64,000 nt of DNA from QHXM01 sp963697975 (GCA_963697975.1 OY969111.1:3658001-3722000); one strand, 5' to 3'. Shown: positions 25,904 to 34,685, numbered from the stretch's first letter. The notes: generated by a model not told the origin, from the letters alone. Numbers and translations are program-made.

Positions 25904-27039
25904 CTCTTTATTCCAGCTTGCTCAAGGCTGCGGAACAGTTCCATCTCTATCTGCTCATTCGTGAACTGCTGCTGATAGCGTTGCCAGCCTTTCATCCCAA
26001 GCGCGATGTTCAGCGATTCGTCGCGGACGAGGCGATCAATGGCTTCAGCCATCAGGTAAGGGCTGCGCTCGTCGAGGACTAATCCAGCGCCGCCGACTGT
26101 GGCGGGAACTGCCGACGAAGCGTAAGCCACCACTGGCACTTTCATTGACATCGCTTCAATAATCGGCACACAGAAACCTTCATGCTCGCTGGCAATCGCA
26201 AAGACGCTGGCTAAAAGATAATAAGCCTTGAGCGCGCTATCGGAAGCCTCGCCGGTAAACAGTACGGAATCGTTCATCAGCAGGAAAGCGGTTGTCTCAC
26301 GCAGCCGTTTTGAATAGCGCTTGAAAGCCTCTTCTTCCTTGCCGATGACGAGCAGGCGACTGTCGCGGTTGTAATCGTGATGATAAACGGCGAAGGCTTC
26401 GATTAACGCCGGGTGTCCCTTGTTCGGCGCAACCCGACCGACCATCAGAATATTAGTCTTGCCGTCTCTGTAATCATCCAGCACCTCTAAATCAGCTTCT
26501 AGTGCGTGAAGACGATCAATGTGATGAAAGGGTGGGACGACGAAACATTTTTCCGGGGCGACGCCTTCATTTAATAAGTCCTGCCGGTTGTATTCAGAGT
26601 CGGAGAGATAAACGTCGCAGTTGGCGTGCGCGAGTGTCTTAAGCTCTGCTCGTCCGATACGACACTTCTCCTCGTGCCACTGGCTCACGCCGACGAAGAA
26701 TTCGGGCGGCGTGACGTTGTGATACTTGATTGCCGTCCGGCATTCCAAATCTCGCAGCAACTCAAGGCCGGGACCCCACTCGATTGAGTAGTGATAGATC
26801 ATCAGGTCTGCCGGGTCTTTGAGAAAGTGCCGGATTTCGTTGACAGGAAAAATCTCCGCCTCGCTCGGGTCATGGCTTCCCGCATACATCCGCGCCTCAT
26901 AGCCATGACTCGCAAAAGCGTCGTACATTCCCACCACGTCATTGCTGACGGCATCGCCCGTCGAAAAGTGGGAAGTCAGGATAGCAACGCGATGAAGAGG
27001 AAGATCTGACACAGGTGAATCGTTTTCAGGGATTAGCAA
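25900..27039 (-). CDS. GT4 glycosyltransferase, first of a tandem pair
   Basis: 379 residues with VAILTSHFSTGDAVSNDVVG at the N-terminus, AIKYHNVTPPEFFVGV, VGRVAPNKGHPALIEAF, and EHEGFCVPIIEAMSMKVPVVAY with the E-x7-E motif. It is a paralogue of the gene at 24815; the two share long identical blocks, one of them 57 bases identical at DNA level. Two related transferases in a row could add the same sugar in successive positions, as in a homopolymeric O-chain. It begins 15 bases after the methyltransferase gene upstream ends. Confidence 0.9.
   Translation of the reverse strand: MLIPENDSPVSDLPLHRVAILTSHFSTGDAVSNDVVGMYDAFASHGYEARMYAGSHDPSEAEIFPVNEIRHFLKDPADLMIYHYSIEWGPGLELLRDLECRTAIKYHNVTPPEFFVGVSQWHEEKCRIGRAELKTLAHANCDVYLSDSEYNRQDLLNEGVAPEKCFVVPPFHHIDRLHALEADLEVLDDYRDGKTNILMVGRVAPNKGHPALIEAFAVYHHDYNRDSRLLVIGKEEEAFKRYSKRLRETTAFLLMNDSVLFTGEASDSALKAYYLLASVFAIASEHEGFCVPIIEAMSMKVPVVAYASSAVPATVGGAGLVLDERSPYLMAEAIDRLVRDESLNIALGMKGWQRYQQQFTNEQIEMELFRSLEQAGIKR
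26410..26466 (-). repeat. 57-bp segment identical to 25316-25372
   Basis: Counterpart of the identical segment in the tandem paralogue, pointing to recent duplication or gene conversion. Confidence 0.85.
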
Positions 27040-27054
27040 CTATTAAAAAGACGT

Positions 27055-28629
27055 TCAAGCTCTCCGACCAATCACGGCAAAGTCGCGCGGGCTGTAGAAC
27101 CAACTGTCGAGCGCAGAAGAGCCTTCGCTTTCATCTTTGAAAGGACTGCCGCCGACCGGATTGACATATTCGATTTGCACGTCCGAGAAGCCGCGATTGT
27201 TGAGGATGAAGCGAACGGTTTCTGGAAACAACGGCTTGACGTGCGTCGGGTCGGAATAAAAGTTACATGCTCCGACCACCAGATTCTTCGGGTTCGGCGT
27301 CTCGAAGATGACTAACCCGCCGGGACGCAGGGTTCTGGCTATCTCGTCCAGCACTTCAATCAACGTTTCAAACGAAAGATGCTCGATGAAATGAAAGCCC
27401 GTCACGGCTTCCAGACTTCCATCAGGGAGACCGCGCAGATAGGGAAGCGCGTTTTCTTCCACCACTTCAAGCCCACGGCTCCGCAACTGCTCGGCCAGCA
27501 CCCGATTGATCTCGACGCCGCGTCCCTCGAAGCCTTCCTCCTTCAATAACTCAAGCCACTCGCCGCGCCCGCAGCCGATGTCCAGAATATTGTTTTCGAT
27601 TCCCGCCGCTTTCAGCAGCGGCAGATAAAAATTGAAGCCTTCTTTAATCTCTTCACGACGCCCGCGAAACTCATCCGCAAACGAAGCGAAGAATTCATCC
27701 ATGCGGGCGCGCTTTTCATCCTCCGAAGTTTTCTCGTCAGCGGTCTGAGGAGGCAGCGACAGGTTGCTTCCTGCCGCCCCTTGCAGGCTTGCCAGACGAG
27801 CGTTCAATTCCTCTTCCAGCTTCCTCAACCGCTCGACTATCTCTCGCTGTTCAAGAAACAGCCCTGCGACCTGCTGGTGTTGCAGCTTGGCGAGCGTCCT
27901 CTGTTCTTCAGATACTTTTGATGAAACTTCAGAAACTTCCGACAGTCCCCGCTCCAGTTCTCGCGAATAAGAATCTATGACTTGAAAAACGGTGTCGCTC
28001 AGTTGATTGACGTGAGCGGCCAACAATTCCTGTTGCGCCAGAGTGTGATTTTCAAACTGCCGCTGGCTGCGTAGCATCCTGGGCAGACGCGCCACCGCGA
28101 CCATCGTCTCTAACAGGTAGCCGAAAACCGGAACGCGATACAGCCGCCTGAGCAGGGGGCGTCGCGGCAGTCCGTCAAGCTGAACGTTGCGGGCCTGGCC
28201 TTCGGGTGAAAAGCGCAGGCTCGCCAGAATATCTATTTTATTGAAGCGTCCGCTACGCAACTGCCTGAGAAACTGCGTCAGCCCCGTTTCATCCGGCTCG
28301 CGCTTCAGAATCGCGCGGTAGGCGTTCCAGACAAAGATGTGGTCGTGGTATTTCAGCAGGTCATTGATGTGATAATGATCGTCTTCATGAGGAACGAACT
28401 GAGGTTGGAGTTTGAGGGGGAGCAGTTCAACCTGTTCGGCGTCTTTGCCCTGCTCGGTTTGTGCAGCCTCTTCGTCTGTCGTCTCTTCAATGGTCGCGAA
28501 AAAATCGGACAACTCCAGAGACGCACCGATCAGGGACCCTTGCCCCTCAGCCTCGCGTAAAGCTACGGCCTCGCGTATCTCCTTCATCAACTGCTCGACA
28601 TCAATTTCGGAATCAGTGGTTTCAATCAT
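27055..28629 (-). CDS. DUF4214-coiled coil-SAM methyltransferase
   Basis: 524 residues from the ATG at 28629; a GTG at 28650 would overlap the ABC gene by 14 bases. Order of parts: an acidic N-terminal region, a DUF4214 module near residues 95-150 (VWNAYRAILKREPDETGLTQF), a long predicted coiled coil around residues 195-285 (rich in Glu, Leu, Gln), and a class I methyltransferase (ILDIGCGRGEWLELLKEEGF; FHFIEHLSFETLIEVLDEI; RPGGLVIFETPN). Methyltransferases with coiled coils downstream of Wzt genes cap and measure O-chains in ABC-exported polysaccharides (WbdD type). By position and layout this one is a good candidate for such a chain terminator, though no kinase domain is seen. Confidence 0.85.
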   Translation of the reverse strand: MIETTDSEIDVEQLMKEIREAVALREAEGQGSLIGASLELSDFFATIEETTDEEAAQTEQGKDAEQVELLPLKLQPQFVPHEDDHYHINDLLKYHDHIFVWNAYRAILKREPDETGLTQFLRQLRSGRFNKIDILASLRFSPEGQARNVQLDGLPRRPLLRRLYRVPVFGYLLETMVAVARLPRMLRSQRQFENHTLAQQELLAAHVNQLSDTVFQVIDSYSRELERGLSEVSEVSSKVSEEQRTLAKLQHQQVAGLFLEQREIVERLRKLEEELNARLASLQGAAGSNLSLPPQTADEKTSEDEKRARMDEFFASFADEFRGRREEIKEGFNFYLPLLKAAGIENNILDIGCGRGEWLELLKEEGFEGRGVEINRVLAEQLRSRGLEVVEENALPYLRGLPDGSLEAVTGFHFIEHLSFETLIEVLDEIARTLRPGGLVIFETPNPKNLVVGACNFYSDPTHVKPLFPETVRFILNNRGFSDVQIEYVNPVGGSPFKDESEGSSALDSWFYSPRDFAVIGRRA

Positions 28630-28636
28630 TGATATT

Positions 28637-29935
28637 TTACAAATTTGCACCTGCGCGGTCAGCGCGCAAGCTCAACCGCCGCGTCGCCACGCTGGCATTG
28701 AGATTAGCGACGCCCTCCATCGGAAAGGCGCTCATCACGCGAAAGAAGACAACATCGTCAATCCAGTCGAAACTAATAGCTCCGGCGCTGTGAACGGCCA
28801 CCGTGATGGAGAACTCACCAGCGCCCAGCCAGCAGTTGAAAGAGAACACGGCTTCGATAATCTGGCCGCTTCTGACGTAGCCGAAGTCCGCCTGTTGAAT
28901 CTCCGTGTTTGTTCCATAGACATGAATGCCATGACGGTTGCGAATCAGAAAGCCGCAGACGGGATTCTCAATATCGCTGTTTAGTTGAGCGCGAACGCGC
29001 ACTATCACCGGCTCGCCCGTCTCGACAAGGTCAACCACACGGCGCGCCGCGTCCATCAATTCAACACTCAGAATCTCTGCGCTTCCGTCGCCGTGACGAT
29101 ACGAGTAGCTGAGCGGCTCTGCGGGGTCATCCATCAACGAGATGTCTTCTTCATATTCGTCTTGCTCAGGAGCGGCGGGAATCGACGCCTTGTAAGCCGC
29201 TTCGCGCGACATGATAAGTTCCCGGTAACGGTTGAGCACGTCGGTCGGGTCGCCGTCCGCCTCCATTCGTCCGCCGTTGAGCAGAACGGCGCGGGAGCAG
29301 AGCGCGCGGACGGCGTGCGGGTCGTGCGAGACGAAGAGAATGGTCGCGCCGTTTTGCTGCATCTCCTTAATGCGGCGCAGGCAGCGATGCTGGAAAACGG
29401 TGTCGCCGACCGAGAGCGCCTCGTCTACGATTAAAATTTCCGGGTCGGCGCTGACGGCGATGGCAAAGGCGAGGCGGATATACATGCCGCTCGAATAGGT
29501 CTTGACGGGCTGGCTCAGGAAGTCACCGATCTCTGCGAAGCGCATAATCTCCGGCAGGCGCTCTTCGGTTTCGCTTTTTGAAAAACCCATCAGCGCGGCG
29601 TTCAGGTAGATGTTCTCCAGCCCCGTGAACTCAGGATTGAAGCCCGCACCCAATTCCAGCAACGCGGCCACGCGCCCTTCGTGATAGACATGGCCGTGCG
29701 TGGGTTCGAGCGTGCCCGTGATGATCTGAAGCAGTGTTGATTTGCCTGAACCGTTCGGGCCGATGATACCCGTCGTCGTTCCCGCTTCGAGTTCAAAGCT
29801 GACATCGCGCAAAGCCCAGAACTCGCGATGACGCTTCCAGCGCCCGCGCGTCAGAGACTCTTTCAGGCGGTCGCCCGGATGCTCGTAGATGCGATACTGC
29901 TTGGAAACATTCTCGACGCGCAATGCCGTTGCCAT
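28637..29935 (-). CDS. wzt: Wzt-type polysaccharide ABC exporter ATPase with carbohydrate-binding C-terminus
   Basis: 432 residues. The ATPase domain has Walker A IGPNGSGKSTLL, signature YSSGMYIRLAFA and Walker B ILIVDEALSVGD, with the wide loop REFWALRDVSFELEAG found in TagH/Wzt proteins. Residues 270-432 form the Wzt C-terminal beta-sandwich (ILSVELMDAARRVVDLVETG; FLIRNRHGIHVYGTNTE), which binds the modified chain end in known Wzt proteins. It heads the minus-strand run of transferases and methyltransferases. Its permease partner is probably the Wzm-like gene at 33861, about 4 kb away on the other strand. Confidence 0.93.
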   Translation of the reverse strand: MATALRVENVSKQYRIYEHPGDRLKESLTRGRWKRHREFWALRDVSFELEAGTTTGIIGPNGSGKSTLLQIITGTLEPTHGHVYHEGRVAALLELGAGFNPEFTGLENIYLNAALMGFSKSETEERLPEIMRFAEIGDFLSQPVKTYSSGMYIRLAFAIAVSADPEILIVDEALSVGDTVFQHRCLRRIKEMQQNGATILFVSHDPHAVRALCSRAVLLNGGRMEADGDPTDVLNRYRELIMSREAAYKASIPAAPEQDEYEEDISLMDDPAEPLSYSYRHGDGSAEILSVELMDAARRVVDLVETGEPVIVRVRAQLNSDIENPVCGFLIRNRHGIHVYGTNTEIQQADFGYVRSGQIIEAVFSFNCWLGAGEFSITVAVHSAGAISFDWIDDVVFFRVMSAFPMEGVANLNASVATRRLSLRADRAGANL

Positions 29936-30025
29936 AAACTAAAACCTACCTTAGACGGGCGACGGGTGACAAGCGCGCAGCCATCTTTCTGGTATCATCC
30001 TTCCTTCATCGTTGTCACATCGAAA

Positions 30026-31420
30026 ATGACTAAAGACCGACGCAGCCTTGTCAGAAGATTAAGCTCGACGACCATCGCGGGCGCGGTCGTCTTCGTTCTA
30101 ACGCTTTCCATCTTCCTCTTCTCGCGCATTCATCAGGTGGCTGATTCGGAATATTCGATGCTGCTCAGCCAAAGCCTGCTCAGCCACCGTAGTTTCACGC
30201 TGGATGCCTATGCGCTCCCGCGCCACGAACCTGTGTGGCACGGATACTACTTCAAGAATGGGCCTGTCTATCAACTGGAAGTAACAGGCGGTCATCTCTA
30301 CTATCACCTGCCGCCCGGCAGTTCCATCCTCTCCACGCCGTTTGTGGCCGTCTTCAATCTCTTCGGGATTTCTGCCGCCAACGCGGACGGGACTTACGAC
30401 CGCCGGGGCGAAGTCGTGATTGAAGCAGGGCTGGCAGCATTGTTGATGGCTCTGCTCGCCGTCATCTTTTTTTATACGGCGCGGTTGCTGCTTTCAGTTA
30501 ATTGGAGCGTCATCGTTGCCTTTGGCGGCGCGCTCGGAACTCAGGTCTACAGCACCGCGTCGAGAGCTTTATGGTCGGAGACGTGGGGAATCCTGCTGCT
30601 CGGCGTGGTCATCTTTCTATTACTCCGAAGCGAAACCGGCAAGCGCCGTTTCAATCCTGTCTTGCTGGCAACGTTGCTTTCCTGGATGTATTTTGTGCGC
30701 CCGACTTTCAGCGTACACATCTTAGCCATTACGGTTTATCTCTTTATCTATCATCGCCGGTTGTTTCTCGCGTTTGCCGCGACGGGTGCGGCGTGGTTAG
30801 GTGTGTTCGTCCTTTATTCATGGTCGCACTTCGGCCAACTTCTGCCCAACTATTATCGCGCCAGCCGTTTGCAGTTCGACACTTTCTGGGAGGCGCTGGC
30901 GGGAAATCTCATCAGCCCGTCGCGCGGTCTGCTGGTCTATGTCCCGGCGCTTCTCTTTGTGGCATATCTACTGGCGCGCTATCGTCGGCATCTTGTTCAT
31001 CAACGGCTCGTGTGGATGTCGCTCGCCATCATCGCAGGGCATCTCGTGGTAATTTCCAGCTTCTCTCACTGGTGGGGCGGGCATAGCTTCGGGCCGCGTT
31101 TCACGACGGGGCTGGTTCCGTGGTTTGTGTTGCTTGGTATTTTGGGAATCAGAGCAATGCTGAATTGGCGGGAGCAAGCGGCTTCGGGTTCAACGCGCTC
31201 AGATTGGCGTGTGCAACTCGCCTGCGGCGCGTTGCTTTTGCTGATGAGCGCCTTTATCAACACTCGCGGCGCGGCATCACACGCGACGTGGCTCTGGAAT
31301 ATGAGGCCGCTTGAGATAGACCAGCATCCAGAGCGACTGTGGGATTGGAGTCAGCCGCAGTTTCTGGCGGGGATTCTGCCGACGCCGCAAGCGAGGGAAA
31401 GTCCGCCTGCTGTCCCGTAG
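30026..31420 (+). CDS. Polytopic membrane protein, ArnT/PMT-like (GT-C fold)
   Basis: 464 residues from the ATG at 30026; a longer frame runs back into the divergent ABC gene, but upstream of this ATG it is the shadow of that gene. It has about ten hydrophobic segments. DSEYSMLLSQSLLSHRSFTL in the first outside loop and SHWWGGHSFGPRFTTGLVPWF in a late loop resemble GT-C family enzymes that use polyprenyl-phosphate sugars. Likely transfers a sugar on the outer face of the inner membrane. It starts about 90 bases from the divergent wzt start, so the two promoters must lie in that gap. Confidence 0.7.
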   Translation: MTKDRRSLVRRLSSTTIAGAVVFVLTLSIFLFSRIHQVADSEYSMLLSQSLLSHRSFTLDAYALPRHEPVWHGYYFKNGPVYQLEVTGGHLYYHLPPGSSILSTPFVAVFNLFGISAANADGTYDRRGEVVIEAGLAALLMALLAVIFFYTARLLLSVNWSVIVAFGGALGTQVYSTASRALWSETWGILLLGVVIFLLLRSETGKRRFNPVLLATLLSWMYFVRPTFSVHILAITVYLFIYHRRLFLAFAATGAAWLGVFVLYSWSHFGQLLPNYYRASRLQFDTFWEALAGNLISPSRGLLVYVPALLFVAYLLARYRRHLVHQRLVWMSLAIIAGHLVVISSFSHWWGGHSFGPRFTTGLVPWFVLLGILGIRAMLNWREQAASGSTRSDWRVQLACGALLLLMSAFINTRGAASHATWLWNMRPLEIDQHPERLWDWSQPQFLAGILPTPQARESPPAVP

Positions 31421-31463
31421 GGACAATCGAAATGACTGAATTGAGAATTTCTCCTACGTCTGC

Positions 31464-31850
31464 TTACCACTTGCCGAGCAACGGATACATGATCACTCCG
31501 CCGAGCACGACGGCCATCACACCGGCCACGACGAACTCCCATGACCTCTCAAGCGAGACACGCGCCAGCACTCTCATCCCGTGTTTCGGATAGGTTAAGT
31601 AGATGAGACCTTTGATCACCAAACCCCAGCCCATAATGGTGACTATCAAAGGGATTCCATGCCACACGTTATGAAACGACACGATCAAGACGCCCATCGG
31701 AAAATGCAGCAGGGCGCTCAAGAAGCTGCCCACCTCGCCCTTGTCACGAAACAGGATGAAGAACTGCGTCCAGACGCGCGGTTGAACGATGTGAGAAAGG
31801 CCGATGACGAGATAAGAGATGGCGACGAGCTTCTGGATTGAGGTTTCCAT
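31464..31850 (-). CDS. Small four-helix membrane protein
   Basis: 128 residues, preceded by AAGGAG at a good distance. Four hydrophobic segments are visible (LVAISYLVIGLSHIVQP; FLSALLHFPMGVLIVSF; PLIVTIMGWGLVIKGLIYL; FVVAGVMAVVLGGVIMYPLL). I do not recognise the family. No link to the glycan genes can be claimed beyond position. Confidence 0.65.
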   Translation of the reverse strand: METSIQKLVAISYLVIGLSHIVQPRVWTQFFILFRDKGEVGSFLSALLHFPMGVLIVSFHNVWHGIPLIVTIMGWGLVIKGLIYLTYPKHGMRVLARVSLERSWEFVVAGVMAVVLGGVIMYPLLGKW

Positions 31851-31895
31851 GTTGAACTCCTTAGAGAGCCGACGCGAAAATCAATGAGCTACATT

Positions 31896-32918
31896 TTACG
31901 CGCCAGCACTCTTAGAAGTTTCCTCAAGGTCTGAAATCCACGCTTTAACTAAATCGAGTTCCTCACGTCCGATCAACTCCATCCTGATTAGCTCTTCGTA
32001 GCAACTCAGCAGGTTGTCGTTAATCTTATCCACACCCGAAGGGAGCGAAAGTTTGTCGAGTGCTTCTGAGATGGCGCTGTTGTTCAGATAGCCGGGCACT
32101 TCATCACGAAAATCGCGCATCAGGTTATGCTCGTTGCGCTCCTGCCAGACGGTCGGCTCGTGGTAGAGAATTCCCCAATCGTTAGCCCAACTGATGCGCT
32201 GAGCGATGAAACTGCGCCAGATGTCCGTCATCCGAAAGGAGCAGTAAGCGGGCAGGTAAAGCAGCGGGAAAGCCTCGCGCCACCACGTCGTGTTCTGGCT
32301 ATTGAACGGAGACCAAGCCCCCGTGCCTAACGCCACGCGCCGGTCTTTCCTGAAAGATTGCGGCAGCGGCAACGCAAGGCGATAGATAGCATCAACGTCG
32401 GGATTCTCGTTTGCCAAACCCTGCTGAATCGGGCAATCAATCTCCCTTTGGGCGAGCGATTCAAAGGCCGGGATGTCCGTCAGTATCCGGTCGAGCGGCA
32501 GACCGCGAGGCCAGATGTTCGCGTCAGTGAAGTAGCGATAGACATTGACCCAGCCAGCGTTTGAGACTGCCTTGACAGCTTGAGGACGGCTGCGTTCTTC
32601 CCAGAACTCCGGGTGGGGATGATTGTCGTCGTCGGTCTCGATAATCACGGACACGCCATCGCGCATCGCCAGCAGATAGCCGATATTCTTTCGCGCGTAA
32701 TGTTTGGTCGGGCATTTTTCGGCGAAACGCAGTCCAAGCTCGCGTTGCTCCGCGAGGCCGTAGAAGCGGCAGCCTTCGAGCTTGAAGTCGGGCGGGCTGG
32801 CAACATCGCCGATGACAATGAAGTCTATGTCATGCTCAAGGCATCCTTGCGCTAGTGTTCGCAACACCGCGTTGGGCGGCGCGATTGAAGTCACAATCAG
32901 GGCGGTCTTATCTTTCAT
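31896..32918 (-). CDS. STELLO-like glycosyltransferase
   Basis: 340 residues from the ATG at 32918. VTSIAPPNAVLRTLAQGC at the start, CPTKHYARKNIGYLLAMRDG and VIIETDDDNHP in the middle, and the aromatic WAPFNSQNT-like segment (here WSPFNSQNTTWW) are the hallmarks of the STELLO family (formerly DUF288), known from plant Golgi proteins and nematodes and found in some bacteria. The acidic IETDDDN motif is the expected metal/nucleotide-sugar site. It follows the GT2 gene by 28 bases. Its sugar and acceptor are unknown. Confidence 0.78.
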   Translation of the reverse strand: MKDKTALIVTSIAPPNAVLRTLAQGCLEHDIDFIVIGDVASPPDFKLEGCRFYGLAEQRELGLRFAEKCPTKHYARKNIGYLLAMRDGVSVIIETDDDNHPHPEFWEERSRPQAVKAVSNAGWVNVYRYFTDANIWPRGLPLDRILTDIPAFESLAQREIDCPIQQGLANENPDVDAIYRLALPLPQSFRKDRRVALGTGAWSPFNSQNTTWWREAFPLLYLPAYCSFRMTDIWRSFIAQRISWANDWGILYHEPTVWQERNEHNLMRDFRDEVPGYLNNSAISEALDKLSLPSGVDKINDNLLSCYEELIRMELIGREELDLVKAWISDLEETSKSAGA

Positions 32919-32946
32919 CGGAATAAAATGGATTTGTCCTACAGCT

Positions 32947-33708
32947 TTAGAGTTGGCCTTGCAATCGAAGGCGAAACAATCGCCACAGATTGCTGAAAGA
33001 ATCCTTGAGAGCCTGATTGCCGACATTGTGGCTGGCGGCGCGATATTGAATCGGGACTTCCGCGATTCGCAAATTGCGGCAATAGGCTTTGATCTCGGTC
33101 TGGAAAAACGGGCCGCGAGATTTTATTCCACGCGTCAGAATCTGCTGTAGAGCGGTGCGCGTGAACATCTCAAAGCCGCTCGTCATGTCTTTGAGCTTCG
33201 TGCCGAGCAGTAGATTCGCCAGAATAGTTCCGCCGCGACTGATGAACTCTCTCTTCGTAGAGCTATCGGAGACCGTGCCCCCGGCGCAGAAGCGGCTGCC
33301 GAACACGCAGTCGTAGCCCGCGAGCATCTTGTCAAAAAACTGCGGGATGTCTGACGGCTGGTGGCTAAACCCGGCGTCAATCTCCAGAATCCAATCGCAC
33401 CCGGCGTTGAAAGCCTCGCGGTAGCCGCGAACGTAAGCATCAACCACGCTCCGGTTCTCCGGCGACCAGACGACTTGAAGCTCAGGTCGCTCTCTTGCCA
33501 GTTCCTCAAGCAGTCCGCGCGTTCCATCATGGCTGACGCGATCCAGCACGACGAAAAAAGCGATCGACTTAAACCCGCGCGGCAGACACTGTTCTAAGAC
33601 AGCGTTAACAAACGGGACGGCAGCCGTTTCCTCATTCGCCATCGGGCAGACGATTCCAAGTTTGATGTCGGAAAGCCCTGTGCGCTCTCCCTGCTTCTCT
33701 GTCTCCAT
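32947..33708 (-). CDS. GT2 family glycosyltransferase
   Basis: 253 residues from the ATG at 33708 (a TTG 12 codons upstream is less likely). LGIVCPMANEETAAVPFVNAV opens a GT-A domain; WILEIDAGFSHQPSDIPQF contains the D-x-D-like metal site; GSRFCAGG and TSGFEMFTR follow, as in DPM1-like enzymes. Unlike GtrB it has no C-terminal membrane helices. Probably makes a lipid- or polymer-linked sugar for the surrounding pathway. Its promoter must lie in or next to the iterated-word hairpin at 33751, which it shares with the divergent wzm gene. Confidence 0.87.
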   Translation of the reverse strand: METEKQGERTGLSDIKLGIVCPMANEETAAVPFVNAVLEQCLPRGFKSIAFFVVLDRVSHDGTRGLLEELARERPELQVVWSPENRSVVDAYVRGYREAFNAGCDWILEIDAGFSHQPSDIPQFFDKMLAGYDCVFGSRFCAGGTVSDSSTKREFISRGGTILANLLLGTKLKDMTSGFEMFTRTALQQILTRGIKSRGPFFQTEIKAYCRNLRIAEVPIQYRAASHNVGNQALKDSFSNLWRLFRLRLQGQL

Positions 33709-33750
33709 AATCAGCGATGAATAATCAGGGAAAGACCCATGCAAAGCAAG

Positions 33751-33848
33751 CGGCCAGTGGTCAGTGGTCGGTGGTCAGTTAAGAACACGCGATAGGCGCT
33801 GTGCTTTTTCTTTTAACTGACCACTGACCACCGACCACTGACCACTGG
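33751..33848. repeat. Iterated-word hairpin (TGGTCAG word) between divergent genes
   Basis: Left arm CCAGTGGTCAGTGGTCGGTG, right arm CACCGACCACTGACCACTGG: four to five copies of GGTCAGT facing their reverse complements across about 34 bases. Unlike most copies in the window it lies between two start codons, so it is not simply a terminator. The same word builds the hairpin at 43641. Confidence 0.85.
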
Positions 33849-33860
33849 TATACTTCCGCC

Positions 33861-34685
33861 ATGATTTCGGCTCAAACAGCGCGCAGGGCGGTGTGGCGTC
33901 CGCTTTGGGAATTGCCGCGCCGCTTCGATTTGATTGGCTCGCTTGTCCGGCGTGAAGTTGCTGCGCGCTATAAAGGCTCTGTGCTGGGCATCCTTTGGGC
34001 TGTCCTGACGCCTGTGGTGACGATTGCGACGTTTACTTTGATCTTCGCCGGAATCTTCGGCGCGCGGTTTGGCGTGAGCGGCAGCGGCTGGGAATTCGCG
34101 CTCTATCTTTTCTGCGGGGTGCTGCCCTGGACTGCGTTTCAGGAAGCTGTTCAGTTGTCGTCGCAGAAGATCGTCTCGCAGGCGAATCTGGTCAAGCGCG
34201 TCGTCTTCCCGCTCGAAATCCTGCCGGTCGCGCAGACGCTCGCCTCGCTCGCCAACCAGTTGTTCGGGACAATCGCGCTGCTCGTGCTGGCGCTCATCAT
34301 TCAACGCACCGTTCACCCGACCATCTTGTGGCTGCCCCTCCTGATTGTGCCGCAGCTTCTCGTCACATTCGGCGCGGCGTGGCTCGTCGCAAGCCTGGGC
34401 GTTTTCCTGCGCGACATCGTGCAGGGAATCGCGCTGCTCCTGATGGTCTGGATGTACCTGACACCGATTATCTACCCGGAGTCAATCGTGCCGCCCCGCT
34501 TCCTTCCGTTCATCAACGCCAACCCTTTCACGCATCTCATCAGGAGCTACCGCAACATCATGCTCGAAGGCCGGGCGCCCGACTGGAGCGGGCTAGCCTA
34601 CTTCACAGGCTTCGCCCTCATCGTCTTTATCTTCGGCTACTGGTGGTTTGCCCGAACGCGGAAAAACTTTGCAGACGTAATTTGA
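33861..34685 (+). CDS. wzm: Wzm/TagG-type polysaccharide ABC exporter permease
   Basis: 274 residues, six membrane helices. LIGSLVRREVAARYKGSVLGILWAV at the N-terminus is the typical opening of ABC-2 permeases for O-antigen or teichoic acid; GVLPWTAFQEAVQLSSQKIV, VFPLEILPVAQTL and PIIYPESIVPP also fit. It exports the finished lipid-linked polysaccharide with the ATPase at 28637. In most bacteria the two genes are adjacent; here they are separated and divergent. The ATG lies 12 bases after an iterated-word hairpin and no clear ribosome binding site is seen. Confidence 0.93.
   Translation: MISAQTARRAVWRPLWELPRRFDLIGSLVRREVAARYKGSVLGILWAVLTPVVTIATFTLIFAGIFGARFGVSGSGWEFALYLFCGVLPWTAFQEAVQLSSQKIVSQANLVKRVVFPLEILPVAQTLASLANQLFGTIALLVLALIIQRTVHPTILWLPLLIVPQLLVTFGAAWLVASLGVFLRDIVQGIALLLMVWMYLTPIIYPESIVPPRFLPFINANPFTHLIRSYRNIMLEGRAPDWSGLAYFTGFALIVFIFGYWWFARTRKNFADVI

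Noticed and set aside
29828..30025. A longer N-terminus for the membrane protein at 30026
   Set aside because: The extra 66 codons overlap the divergent wzt start on the other strand; the hydrophobic start and gene spacing favour the ATG at 30026.
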